A stretch of 64,000 bases of DNA from Bacillus sp. 123MFChir2 (GTDB lineage Bacteria > Bacillota > Bacilli > Bacillales > Bacillaceae_G). The stretch lies in assembly GCF_000383235.1 (NCBI RefSeq), contig NZ_KB910934.1, positions 1-64,000 on the forward strand. Direction: 5' to 3'. Shown here piece by piece: positions 52,037-61,190 of the stretch; positions within the stretch are counted from its first letter, which is position 1; each line of letters begins with the position of its first letter. Both the position numbers and the translations under genes were made by a program. The notes under the pieces are model-generated. The model was not told the DNA's origin. It made no database searches and was given only the letters and a program-made list of their open reading frames with translations.

Positions 52037-52633
52037 TCATCTTGTTAACATAATATTTTTACTGCCTTCTTTAATCAATGTTTGTGCATGTGCATTTCCT
52101 TGAATCACATCACGAAATTCTTTCAAAGAATACATATGCGTCAATCCTTTCATAACATGAATACAAACTGGTACACCTTGTAGTTCATCATTAACAGTAA
52201 ATACATCATCGATAGGCTCTATCGGGAATCCTAATGAACGTAAGTACATATACATACGCTTTGTTACAACTGCAATATACCACTCTGCTTTTACCTCTAA
52301 TGCATGTATAAATAAAATCGTCGCAAGTTGCTTAAATTGTCCACGACCGCGAGATGTTTTCGCAATACTTAATTTTCCAATTTCGTATACATTTTTTAAT
52401 CCTTTTATATATTCATTTTCAGAAAATGGATAAAAAAACTCGGAATTTGATTGTTCAGGTGTTTTATATTGTATGCATTCAACAGTTCCAATATAATGAT
52501 TATCTTCTATCAATAAAAATCTTGATGGTGTTAAATTTCTTTCTACAAACATTATGTTTCGTTCTTCACAAAAATCTCCCCATAATTGCTCGAACCAAAA
52601 ATGTTCTTCCTTTGTTTGAACACGTTGGAACAT
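52037..52633 (-). CDS. Acyltransferase-like (GNAT-fold) protein, unknown
   Basis: A 198-residue protein. FLLIEDNHYIGTVECIQYK, YEIGKLSIAKTSRGRGQFKQLATILFIHALEVKAEWYIAVVTKRMYMYLRSLGFPIEPI follows the order of a GNAT fold: core strand, a pyrophosphate loop written SRGRGQFKQLA, and a helix-strand pair with the late tyrosine. It resembles the N-acyl amino acid synthase and autoinducer-synthase branch of GNAT. AAAGGCGGGGAAG precedes the ATG. It lies upstream of hcp but the FNR-type promoter separates them. The substrate is unknown. Confidence 0.65.
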   Translation of the reverse strand: MFQRVQTKEEHFWFEQLWGDFCEERNIMFVERNLTPSRFLLIEDNHYIGTVECIQYKTPEQSNSEFFYPFSENEYIKGLKNVYEIGKLSIAKTSRGRGQFKQLATILFIHALEVKAEWYIAVVTKRMYMYLRSLGFPIEPIDDVFTVNDELQGVPVCIHVMKGLTHMYSLKEFRDVIQGNAHAQTLIKEGSKNIMLTR

Positions 52634-52755
52634 ACTTCCCCGCCTTTCCTATCACCCTTTGCTTATTTGTTAGCGCTTTCACCATCTATCATATAAAAAG
52701 GAAACTTGCTATGCAAGAAAAACTATTTTTCCAATATCTCAAACTTTAAAAAATA

Positions 52756-52813
52756 CGAAACCTCCATCAGTGCGGATTTTCTTAATTCCTCACTGATGGA
52801 AGTTTCACTTTAT
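52756..52813 (+). repeat. Family B repeat, hairpin copy 4, abutting the McrC-like gene
   Basis: GAAACCTCCATCAGTG pairs with CACTGATGGAAGTTTC. Its right end, ggaagtttcac-TTTAT, is the same as that of the full element (33006-33019), including TTTAT (52809-52813). The stop codon and last two codons of the McrC-like gene fall inside it. Confidence 0.75.
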
Positions 52814-54652
52814 CCCCGCTAACCAGTGCTGCAAGATATTTATTAGTTCTTTTTTTCCCGCTACCCTCTCTTTGCCTTTTTTTGTTTTATACGGATACAA
52901 TTGTAAAAATACACCGCAACCTGTTTCAATTTTTTTCGCATGCATATTACTACCTGGATATACACATATAACTTCATAAATTGCACGGCGGTGAAATAAG
53001 CGTTTTCCATTTTTCTCTTCTACATATTTAATTGACCAATATTTATACATCTGCTCAGTTGCTTTCGTATTTCCAACTGGTTGAAAAATGTTATACATTG
53101 GACTATATTTTACTTCAACTATAATAGATGATTGATATTCATAGGCAGTTTCCCCTTGTTTATAACAATCAATACGAATATCTGGTTTTTTTGTATCCTC
53201 TCCATTATAAAATTGACTCTGTTTACTGAGCGCAATAAGCGGATGCGTTTCAATTAAATCATTAAATACTACATGCAACTGTAAATCTTCGTCCTCCAAC
53301 ACAATTGTTGTACCATCTTGTAAACCATCTAAATAAAAATACGATTGAATTTGCTCTGCAATTGACATGTAATCGTTAAAACCAAGTTCTTGTAGAATTG
53401 CCACAACAGTAAAGTAGGCATAATACTCATAAATTAAAAATGTCGGCTTATAAACAAATAGAAATGATGGTTCTAATTCATTACGATGTGGCGAGAATTC
53501 AAGCTGATATAATAATTGATGGTATACAGGAGGCATCGAATGTGTTGTAAGTGTAATTTCTTCCCGAATCTCTCTCCAAAACGGCGTATATAAAAGGCTT
53601 GAAAAATATGTTAGTGTACTTTGCAAAATTGTATAAAGCACCTTATATTCTTGAATTTTCATAGCCATTTTGCGTAAGTCTGTGTCTTTTAACAAATTCA
53701 TGTTACGATATTTTTGTTTGTCTCGTTCCGTCACAGAACCATTTCGCTCAATTGTTTGTAAAATTGTATGCACTGCTTTTTTCTCGTCTCTTCGCGTTTG
53801 CTGTGCCCTCTCTAATTTCTGAATCGTTTCGCGCAAAAATAAATCAATTTCTAATAGCTGATTGTAAAACAACTTCGTCTTATATTTTACATAGCCATTC
53901 ACTTTATCATGCTTTTTCTCTACAAAACGGCGATTATACCATTTTTCATACGGTTTTTTCTCGCGTATAATAGTGCTCTTTCTTCCCTGCTTCCTCTCCC
54001 GCATTTCCCATATATACTCATCTTCAAAATTTACTTTTTGCTGCACTTCATAATATAACTGCTTTATTTTTTTCATTTTTTGCGGCAACATCCGGAGCAT
54101 ACGCATATATGAATAATCTTCAATATCTGCAAATGTAACAAATGTCTTTTTATAATATCCTCGATCTAAAATGATCCCACTTAGCACAGACTTTACATAT
54201 TGCTGAATTAACTCTAATTGATCATCAAAAAAATTTTTCGGAACGATTTGAAATGCGCCGTAAAACAACTCTTCTCCAATCTGCACTTCAAAATGATATA
54301 CACCGCAGCGCCACGGATATAAATAATCCGTTTTTCCATGCTCATACAGTAAAATAGTACGTTGTTTTTCATGCAGTTCATATTTCCATTCCATATGTTG
54401 CTTTTGTCCTTCGTATACTTTATTCCAAATAAACGTAATCTTTATTGGATATTGTGATTGTATATGTAGCCGAAGCGGTTTTAACTCTTGTACTTTGTAC
54501 ACACACGACGAAATCGTAATGGGTGAAGCGCAAAGCTTATTTAATACTATATGTTCTCCCTTCTCTTCTGCCCCTACTATAACTTTCAATACAAACGGAA
54601 GCTTCTCTCCTGTTTCTATAATTTCTGTCTCATACGTGCTTTCATTTAACAT
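52805..54652 (-). CDS. McrC-like protein: DUF2357-type N-domain plus PD-(D/E)XK nuclease
   Basis: A 615-residue protein. The N-terminal third is beta-rich and matches the general style of DUF2357 (McrC N-domain; LRLHIQSQYPIKITFIWNKVYEG, then YPWRCGVYHFEVQIGEELFYGAFQI). The middle is helical and basic (about 150-370). Near the end PDIRIDCYK (490-498), an IIVEVKYSP strand (510-518) and a following helix give the D-x(n)-E-x-K arrangement of PD-(D/E)XK nucleases, with D495, E513 and K515 as likely catalytic residues. It overlaps the AAA gene by 11 bases. Together they look like a type IV, McrBC-class restriction pair. Its stop codon is supplied by a family B repeat. Confidence 0.8.
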   Translation of the reverse strand: MLNESTYETEIIETGEKLPFVLKVIVGAEEKGEHIVLNKLCASPITISSCVYKVQELKPLRLHIQSQYPIKITFIWNKVYEGQKQHMEWKYELHEKQRTILLYEHGKTDYLYPWRCGVYHFEVQIGEELFYGAFQIVPKNFFDDQLELIQQYVKSVLSGIILDRGYYKKTFVTFADIEDYSYMRMLRMLPQKMKKIKQLYYEVQQKVNFEDEYIWEMRERKQGRKSTIIREKKPYEKWYNRRFVEKKHDKVNGYVKYKTKLFYNQLLEIDLFLRETIQKLERAQQTRRDEKKAVHTILQTIERNGSVTERDKQKYRNMNLLKDTDLRKMAMKIQEYKVLYTILQSTLTYFSSLLYTPFWREIREEITLTTHSMPPVYHQLLYQLEFSPHRNELEPSFLFVYKPTFLIYEYYAYFTVVAILQELGFNDYMSIAEQIQSYFYLDGLQDGTTIVLEDEDLQLHVVFNDLIETHPLIALSKQSQFYNGEDTKKPDIRIDCYKQGETAYEYQSSIIVEVKYSPMYNIFQPVGNTKATEQMYKYWSIKYVEEKNGKRLFHRRAIYEVICVYPGSNMHAKKIETGCGVFLQLYPYKTKKGKERVAGKKELINILQHWLAGIK

Positions 54653-56450
54653 AACCGTATAACTCCAACTCTCGCCGTTTTTGCTTCATATACAACAGCG
54701 AGTGTTCAAAAGTTGATACACGATTTGCAAGTGATGATTGCAATAATTGTACAAGAGACACTTCTTTTTTCCCCTCTTCCCGAAGCAATGTCCCTATTGT
54801 AGCTTCTGTACCACGTAACTTCGTTAAAATACGTTGTTTTATTTGTAAATCAAATGCTTCTTCACGGCTTATTAATAAAATTCCCCCTTCATCACATGGT
54901 ATATTTTGTAAATAATATGCAATTGCTGAGGCAACGCGAAAAGAGATCCCTTTGGACGCATCGTGAAGAAATAACAGCTGATGCATTTTATCTAATAACT
55001 CCACTTCTTCTTCTGTAAACACATTAAGCATTTCCTTGTGTTGAACCCAGTTCATTCGAAATTCTAGAGCTGGAATAGAAAATGCAAATGGACGTGGTAG
55101 CGCTTTTCTCTCAATCATACTCATCTCACAAAATGGAATTTTTTGAAGGAATACAACATTCACACGATCCAATAAACGGTCGGATAACTCTTTTGTTGTT
55201 TCATCAAAATTAACTGTACCCACAAAAATGATATTATCACCAATTTCTATTTGTGATGGCACATCTTGCTCTTTTCCATTTTCCGCTGCATACAAAGATA
55301 AAATACGATTTTTCCGTTCTAACTGTAGGAGTGATAAAAAAGGAGTAAACCAATGTTCAATATATGACAAATTCATTTCATCAAATGCAATTATATATAA
55401 TTGATTTGGATTTTCCGCTGCTTCTAAAAGAGTTCGAACAAGTTTTGTTTCACTTTCCATATATGTTCCATTTGAATGGAGATAACCTAGCACATCATGG
55501 GGTTCTTGATAGGATGGTGAGACTGGAACCCAAATGAACTCTTTCCCAAATGCTAATCCGAGTGCTTCCGCATAAGCTTGAACAAACTGTGATTTCCCAA
55601 TTCCAGGCATACCACCTACTATTGTTAATAAATTTGTCTTCACACAAATATGAAAATTGTAAATATCACTTTCATCAATATATAATTCTTTTTCTGCGAG
55701 AATTTGCTTCACATATTGTATAAAAGAATATTCACGTTCATTCCATACCTTTTCTTTTTCTTGTTTGCTTGTATCGATAATTTCAATTATTTTTCCGTTC
55801 TCTTTTATTTGTTTTTCTAATCGTTCATATACTTCTGTTCGAACAAAAAATAAGCTATTCTCAACATTCATATCGACATACTGCACCCAATCATCAATAT
55901 CAAGGTAACGAACATCCCTTCCCTGCTCTCGATATGCAATGGCACTAATAGAATGCTTTAAAGTTACATTTCCATATATCCTTCCTTCATACCATAACAA
56001 CTCTGGTACACCAAGATCATGCGGGAATTTTGGTACTAGAAATGAAACATATCCTTTCCCAAGTTTTCTTTCAAATACTTCTCTTTCCTTTAAGACTGAT
56101 AGTTTAGGCGAAGGGATCATTTTATAGGAATTTGCTATGTCTTGTTCCTCACAACGTATTAGTTCTGCATATAAATTGCCACTTGTATAAGAAAGTCGAA
56201 ATAACAACAGCTGTTTTTCTCGGTTTCCTTCTTTTATACTCGCAAAAAATTTTTCATTTTGTTTATTTTTATATAAACCCTCAAAGATATAACAACCATC
56301 TCCAAAAGCTGCCTCGATTATGTTAGGGATTGGTGAAAGACAAACGACAAAAAATGATTCTTTCTTCTGCTTTTCTGCGAATTTCCCGACAAAACGCATA
56401 TGCTGCAATCTCTTTATAAAGCTTGGATGAAGAGGTTTCTCTAATTTCAT
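54642..56450 (-). CDS. McrB-like AAA+ ATPase
   Basis: About 602 residues. The first 215 or so form an N-terminal region I do not recognise, which in this class binds the target nucleic acid. The AAA+ core has Walker A GGMPGIGKS (about 279-287), Walker B IIAFDEMN (about 353-360), sensor segment VGTVNFDETTKELSDRLLDR (about 410-429) in the style N-x-D-E-T-T and LLDR common to McrB relatives. The MNTADRS form of E. coli McrB is not present. AAGGTGA precedes the ATG at 56450; a GTG nine bases upstream is less likely. The gene for the nuclease follows with an 11-base overlap. Confidence 0.82.
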   Translation of the reverse strand: MKLEKPLHPSFIKRLQHMRFVGKFAEKQKKESFFVVCLSPIPNIIEAAFGDGCYIFEGLYKNKQNEKFFASIKEGNREKQLLLFRLSYTSGNLYAELIRCEEQDIANSYKMIPSPKLSVLKEREVFERKLGKGYVSFLVPKFPHDLGVPELLWYEGRIYGNVTLKHSISAIAYREQGRDVRYLDIDDWVQYVDMNVENSLFFVRTEVYERLEKQIKENGKIIEIIDTSKQEKEKVWNEREYSFIQYVKQILAEKELYIDESDIYNFHICVKTNLLTIVGGMPGIGKSQFVQAYAEALGLAFGKEFIWVPVSPSYQEPHDVLGYLHSNGTYMESETKLVRTLLEAAENPNQLYIIAFDEMNLSYIEHWFTPFLSLLQLERKNRILSLYAAENGKEQDVPSQIEIGDNIIFVGTVNFDETTKELSDRLLDRVNVVFLQKIPFCEMSMIERKALPRPFAFSIPALEFRMNWVQHKEMLNVFTEEEVELLDKMHQLLFLHDASKGISFRVASAIAYYLQNIPCDEGGILLISREEAFDLQIKQRILTKLRGTEATIGTLLREEGKKEVSLVQLLQSSLANRVSTFEHSLLYMKQKRRELELYGYVK

Positions 56451-56511
56451 CTTGCTCACCTTCTTTTTCCGATGCTTTTATCATTGTATGAGTAATAAAA
56501 GCAAACTAGAA

Positions 56512-56540
56512 ACAAAAAACCTGACACTTATTGTCAGGTT
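56512..56540 (-). terminator. Terminator upstream of the McrB-like gene
   Basis: On the minus strand AACCTGACA pairs with TGTCAGGTT over a five-base loop and is followed by TTTTTTG. It overlaps the stop of the 86-residue gene, separating it from the McrBC-like pair. Confidence 0.88.
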
Positions 56541-56794
56541 GAATGAAATCCTTCTTTTTCTTGAGAAATTGCGTTGTGAGCAATCTTCATTTTCGTTAGG
56601 ACATAACGTAATGTATCTTCTACATTCTTATCTTCTTGTATGTGCATATTAGCTAAAACTTCTACAGAACATGCTAAATTTTCTACCGCTCCACGTAGTT
56701 CGGGGTGTCGATTAAAGAACGATTCTTGCACTAATAATTTTCGGACGTCTATTGCTAACTCTACAATTCTCACTAATTTTTCCTTTTCTTCCAT
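56534..56794 (-). CDS. Small helical protein, unknown
   Basis: An 86-residue, all-helical soluble protein: KEKLVRIVELAIDVRKLLVQESFFNRHPELRGAVENLACSVEVLANMHIQEDKNVEDTLRYVLTKMKIAHNAISQEKEG. No motif or family recognised. GGAGGGG lies before the ATG at 56794. A strong terminator at its stop means the McrBC-like pair does not depend on it, though leaky reading through is possible. Confidence 0.7.
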   Translation of the reverse strand: MEEKEKLVRIVELAIDVRKLLVQESFFNRHPELRGAVENLACSVEVLANMHIQEDKNVEDTLRYVLTKMKIAHNAISQEKEGFHST

Positions 56795-56898
56795 AACAAT
56801 CCCCTCCTACATACCTTTTACATTAAAATATTCTGCTCATTACTAGAAATACCTGCTAACTCTTTAAAAATTAAAACACAAAATACTTTATTCCGCAT

Positions 56899-56938
56899 AA
56901 AAAAAGGATCTATGCTCACTTCGCATAAATCCTTTTTT
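56899..56938 (-). terminator. Terminator after the antiporter gene
   Basis: AAAAAAGGATCTATGC pairs with GCATAAATCCTTTTTT (one mismatch) 15 bases after the stop at 56953. Confidence 0.85.
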
Positions 56939-56952
56939 GTATATTGATATAT

Positions 56953-58368
56953 TCACATCCCGATTTTTCCAGAAGCTAACATATAAATAGAAGTAACTGC
57001 TGCTAGTAAGATAATAATCATTACATATTGTTCAACGCGAGTAAAGCAGCGATTTCCTTGCTCTTTTCTTGCTGCAACATAAACGATTAGACCGATGCCA
57101 TATACTAAAGAAACAAGTAATAAGTTTTTCAATCCAGCTGCATACACAAGCCAAACACCATATGCAGCTGCCATTAGAGCAAGTATCCCATCTTTCCATC
57201 TGTTTCCTTCGTATGCTTCTGTAATCACTAATTTCAACTGATATAGTGCTGAAAATACATACGGAAGTAAAATTGATGTTGATGCAATAAAATACATGAT
57301 CTGATATGTTGATTCTGAAAATAACACAATAATAAATAATGTTTGGGCAACACAATTTGAAATCCATAACGCTGCATGCGGCGTATGATTTTTGTTCGTT
57401 TTTGTAAATACCTTCGGAAACACAGCGTCTTTTCCAGCAACGTGGGAAATTTCCGAAACAAGTAAAAACCAACCAATTAATGTGCCGATAAGAGACGCAA
57501 TTAATCCTATGTTAATAACCAATACTCCCCATGAACCGACAACATGTTCTAATACATGTCCCATTGACGGCGTTTCAAGTGCTGCTAATTCCTCTCGCGG
57601 CATCACTCCTAGCGATAAAACTGAAATTAGAATATAAACGCCCATTACTAACAGTAAACCAAATACAGTTGCTTTTCCGACATCACGGCTACGTTTTGCT
57701 CGCCCTGATAAAACGACAGCTCCTTCTACGCCAATAAATACCCAAAGCGTAACGAGCATCGTATTTTTAACTTGTCCAAGTACAGAAGATACTGAAACCT
57801 GGCCTTTTCCCCAAAAGTCATGTGTAAATGTATCCCAGCGAAATGCCGTTACCATAATGACAATAAATAATACGATCGGGACAAGTTTGCCAATTGTCGC
57901 AATAAAATTCATAATCGAAGCTTCGCGAATGCCAAGTAAAATAAGAAAATGAAGCGTCCACAATAACACTGATGCACCGACGATAGCCGGAACAGTATTA
58001 CCACCTTTGAAAATTGGAAAAAAGTATGCTAACGAGTTAAATAACAACATAATTGTTGCAACGTTACCTAATATTCCAGCAATCCAATATCCCCATGCGC
58101 TGTTAAATCCAATGTATTCTCCAAAACCAGCGCGTGCATAACTATAAATACCACCTTCAAGTTCTGGCTTCCGCTGTGCCAATGATTGATATACAAGAGC
58201 AAGTGGTATCATTCCTAATGCTGTAATACACCAACCAATTAAGGTAGCACCGCTGTTTGCCCCTGCTGCTAAATCGTGCGGTAAACTAAATACACCGCCT
58301 CCAACCATTGTTCCTACTACAAGTGCGATTAATGGAAAAAATCCTAATTTCTTTTCTATTGGTATCAC
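56953..58368 (-). CDS. APC-family amino acid antiporter (ArcD-like)
   Basis: A 471-residue membrane protein with about twelve to thirteen segments. The start KKLGFFPLIALVVGTMVGGGVFSLPHDLAAGAN holds the GxGxF substrate loop of helix I of basic amino acid/polyamine antiporters, and ELEGGIYSYARAGFGEYIGFNSAWGYWIAG is typical of the arginine-ornithine (ArcD) and lysine-cadaverine branch. It probably exchanges a basic amino acid for its product. No arginine deiminase or decarboxylase gene lies next to it, so the true substrate is open. Confidence 0.88.
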   Translation of the reverse strand: MIPIEKKLGFFPLIALVVGTMVGGGVFSLPHDLAAGANSGATLIGWCITALGMIPLALVYQSLAQRKPELEGGIYSYARAGFGEYIGFNSAWGYWIAGILGNVATIMLLFNSLAYFFPIFKGGNTVPAIVGASVLLWTLHFLILLGIREASIMNFIATIGKLVPIVLFIVIMVTAFRWDTFTHDFWGKGQVSVSSVLGQVKNTMLVTLWVFIGVEGAVVLSGRAKRSRDVGKATVFGLLLVMGVYILISVLSLGVMPREELAALETPSMGHVLEHVVGSWGVLVINIGLIASLIGTLIGWFLLVSEISHVAGKDAVFPKVFTKTNKNHTPHAALWISNCVAQTLFIIVLFSESTYQIMYFIASTSILLPYVFSALYQLKLVITEAYEGNRWKDGILALMAAAYGVWLVYAAGLKNLLLVSLVYGIGLIVYVAARKEQGNRCFTRVEQYVMIIILLAAVTSIYMLASGKIGM

Positions 58369-58560
58369 CCCGTCTGCAATTTCTTGATGTGCTCATTCCG
58401 TTCTACCAGGCATTCATATTATGAGTTATTTATATATAAAATACGTACCTCGAAAATAACGAACTGTTTCACTTTATATTCTTTCAGAAAAACATTACTT
58501 ATTCTAAAAGAAAACGAGCAAAAATGGAATACTTTTTCGAAAAAAAGTATAAGTATGCAT

Positions 58561-58598
58561 AAAAAAAGGGCGTTTTTTTATATAAACGCCCTTTTTTT
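58561..58598. terminator. Terminator after the OpuC-type permease gene
   Basis: AAAAAAAGGGCGTTT (58561-58575) pairs with AAACGCCCTTTTTTT (58584-58598). It can work in both directions and lies 20 bases after the stop at 58618. Confidence 0.92.
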
Positions 58599-58617
58599 AT
58601 GTATTTGTAAATGAATT

Positions 58618-60129
58618 TTATTTTAATAACCCTTCTTTTTGTAAAAACTCTCTTGCTACTTTCTCTGCTTTTTTCCCTTCTACGTTCACTTCATAATTCA
58701 TTTTACGCATTTCTTCGTCAGTAATTTTCCCTGCAAGTTTATTTAATGTTTTTTCAATTTCTGGGTATCTCTTTAACGTTTCTCCCCGTAATAATGGTGC
58801 TCCTTGATATGGTGGAAACAACCCTTTATCATCTTCTAGTACTTGCAGACCGTATTGCTGTAATTCACTGTCTGTTGAATAGGCATCAATGAGATTCACA
58901 TCGCCAGATTGAATGGCGCTATAACGCAGCTTCGGTTCCATCGTTTTTAAATTAGGAAACTGTATGTCATATAGTGTTTGTATTCCTTTATATCCATCTT
59001 CACGATCTCCAAATTCAAGTGTAAATCCCGCTTTCATATTAGAAGAAACATTTTTTAAATCAGAAATTGTTTTGATGTTATACTGCTGCGCTATTTGTTT
59101 TGGTACTGCTAATGCGTACGTGTTGTTATACTGCATTGGTTTTAACAGCTTCATATTAAACTTCTGCTCCATCCCATTTTGGGCCTGCTCATATACTTCT
59201 TGACGATCTGTACTTTTTGGTTCTTCCTTTACGAAAGTCGATAAAGCCGTTCCTGAAAATTCTGGATAAATATCAATTTCTTTAGATTTTAACGCTTCAA
59301 ATACAAAAGATGTTTTTCCGAATCCTGGTTTTACCTCTACTTTTAAATCGGTATCCTGTTCAATTAATTGTTTATACATCTGAATTAAAATTTCCGGCTC
59401 TGAGCCAAGTTTACCGGCAATTATAATATCTTTCTTTTGAGTACTCCAAAGAAACGGTACGATGATGATTCCAACTACAACGGCAATTGTAACAATCGTT
59501 CGCTTCGGTGAACGTCTTACATGCAGGGTCATGCGCAGCACACCATCAAAAAATAATGCTAATAATGCAGCGGGAATAGCACCTAACAAAATAAGAGCAT
59601 GGTCATTCCTATCAATTCCAAGCAAAATAAGCTTTCCTAACCCTCCTGCTCCAATTAAAGCAGCCAATGTCGCTGTACCAACAATTAGTACCATTGCCGT
59701 CCGAATTCCTGCCATAATAATAGGCCAAGCAAGTGGTATTTCTACCTTCCATAAACGTCTCCAATTGTTCATCCCCATCGCTTTTGCTGCTTCAATAAGC
59801 GATGGATCTAGTTCACGAATCCCTGTGTATGTATTTCTTAAAATAGGAAGCAGTGCATAAATCACAAGCGCAATTATAGCTGGGACCTTTCCAATACCAA
59901 CTAACGGGATTAATAACCCAAGAAGCGCCAAAGAAGGAATCGTTTGCATCACAGCAGAAGTACCAATTACCCATTCCGCAATACGCTCTTTTCTTGTTAA
60001 CAAAATTCCAAGCGGCACTGCGATAAGAATTGCAAAAAATAAAGCAATCAACGAAATTTGCAAATGTTCCAAAAGGGCACTGAACAGTTCTTGTTTACGC
60101 TCTTGCATCGTTTGTAAAAAGGTTGTCAC
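58618..60129 (-). CDS. Osmoprotectant ABC transporter, permease fused to substrate-binding protein
   Basis: A 503-residue fusion. Residues about 1-215 are an OpuCB/CD-type permease with the EAA loop (LIEAAKAMGMNNWRRLWKVEIPLAWP) and about six membrane segments. After a seventh segment the rest (about 240-503) is an OpuAC-type glycine betaine/choline/carnitine-binding domain (IIAGKLGSEPEILIQMYKQLIEQ, KSKEIDIYPEFSGTAL, YKGIQTLYDIQFPNL). Such fusions occur in BilE/OpuC-like systems of Firmicutes. It follows the ATPase gene by three bases. The system brings in compatible solutes under osmotic stress. Confidence 0.92.
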   Translation of the reverse strand: MTTFLQTMQERKQELFSALLEHLQISLIALFFAILIAVPLGILLTRKERIAEWVIGTSAVMQTIPSLALLGLLIPLVGIGKVPAIIALVIYALLPILRNTYTGIRELDPSLIEAAKAMGMNNWRRLWKVEIPLAWPIIMAGIRTAMVLIVGTATLAALIGAGGLGKLILLGIDRNDHALILLGAIPAALLALFFDGVLRMTLHVRRSPKRTIVTIAVVVGIIIVPFLWSTQKKDIIIAGKLGSEPEILIQMYKQLIEQDTDLKVEVKPGFGKTSFVFEALKSKEIDIYPEFSGTALSTFVKEEPKSTDRQEVYEQAQNGMEQKFNMKLLKPMQYNNTYALAVPKQIAQQYNIKTISDLKNVSSNMKAGFTLEFGDREDGYKGIQTLYDIQFPNLKTMEPKLRYSAIQSGDVNLIDAYSTDSELQQYGLQVLEDDKGLFPPYQGAPLLRGETLKRYPEIEKTLNKLAGKITDEEMRKMNYEVNVEGKKAEKVAREFLQKEGLLK

Positions 60130-60132
60130 TTT

Positions 60133-61086
60133 CTATGCCCTCACTTTCATTTGCTCTACTATGTATTGAACGATATGCTCACTTGTTAATGTACCGATAT
60201 ATGTACCGTTTTCTTCGATTGGTATTTCTTTTTCGTGTTCTAAACGAAGTAAAGCATCATGCAGGGTCACTTCAGTCGAAAGTGGATGAGCATCGCCTTG
60301 TTTTCCTTCTTGCGCTAATATTGATACTATATCTTCTACTTTTCTTTGATCATACCAAGATAATCGTGGCCTCCCAATAAACTCTTCTACAAATGTATTT
60401 GCAGGATTTTGTAAAATGACTTCTGGCGTATCAAGTTGGACAACTTTTCCATCTTTCATTATACAAATACGATCACCAAGCGCTAGCGCTTCTTGCATAT
60501 CATGAGTTACGAAAACAATTGTTTTTTGAATCTTTTTTTGCAAGTCTACTAAATCACGCTGCAGCTGCTCACGGCTTAAAGGATCAAGCGCACTAAACGG
60601 TTCATCCATTAAAACAATTTTGGGATTGGCAGCAAGTGCCCGCACAACACCAACGCGCTGCTTTTGACCGCCAGATAATTCATCTGGCATACGTTCCCTA
60701 TATATATGTGGATCTAAACCAACCATTTCTAATAACTCATCAACACGCTTTTCGATTTTCACTTTACTCCATTTGCGCATTTCTGGTACAACCGCAATGT
60801 TTTCTGCAATTGTCATATGCGGAAAAAGCGCAATCTGTTGCAAAACATACCCAATGTCCCATCGTAATTCATGAATGTTATAATCCTGGATGTTCTTCCC
60901 ATCAATAAAAATTGAACCTTCTGTTGTTTCAATTAATCTATTAATCATTTTCATCGTCGTTGTCTTTCCACATCCACTCGGGCCAATCAAAACAAAAAAT
61001 TCTCCTTTACGAATCTCTAGCTGCAAGGAATCTACGGCCTTTGTTTTATCATCAAACGTTTTTGAAACGTGTTCAAATCGAATCAC
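60133..61086 (-). CDS. Osmoprotectant ABC transporter, ATP-binding protein (OpuCA-like)
   Basis: A 317-residue ATPase. Walker A GPSGCGKTT, Q-loop YVLQQIALFPHMT, signature LSGGQKQRV, Walker B KIVLMDEPFSALD and the switch histidine FVTHDMQEAL are all intact. A short C-terminal part (about 245-317) holds a partial CBS-like region (HPLSTEVTLHDALLRLEHEKEIPIEENGTYIGTL) that may sense ionic strength as in OpuA. A GTG at 61092 lies only two to three bases from AAGGAG; the GTG at 61086, giving VIRFEHVSKTF, has the right spacing and is preferred. It is first in the operon. Confidence 0.93.
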   Translation of the reverse strand: MIRFEHVSKTFDDKTKAVDSLQLEIRKGEFFVLIGPSGCGKTTTMKMINRLIETTEGSIFIDGKNIQDYNIHELRWDIGYVLQQIALFPHMTIAENIAVVPEMRKWSKVKIEKRVDELLEMVGLDPHIYRERMPDELSGGQKQRVGVVRALAANPKIVLMDEPFSALDPLSREQLQRDLVDLQKKIQKTIVFVTHDMQEALALGDRICIMKDGKVVQLDTPEVILQNPANTFVEEFIGRPRLSWYDQRKVEDIVSILAQEGKQGDAHPLSTEVTLHDALLRLEHEKEIPIEENGTYIGTLTSEHIVQYIVEQMKVRA

Positions 61087-61164
61087 ATACACAACTCCTT
61101 TTTCATTCTTTCCTCTATTCTCATGGAAATTCGAGCTATTTTCAAATAATTTGTCTTCTCAAAA

Positions 61165-61190
61165 TAAAAAGAGCTCTATTTTGAGCTCTA
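61165..61190 (-). terminator. Terminator after the DUF218 gene
   Basis: On the minus strand AGAGCTC pairs with GAGCTCT over a six-base loop and is followed by TTTTATTTT. It overlaps the stop codon at 61188. Confidence 0.85.

Noticed and set aside
58384-58614. 76-codon plus-strand frame between the antiporter and the OpuC-type operon
   Set aside because: It runs into the bidirectional terminator and has no ribosome site.
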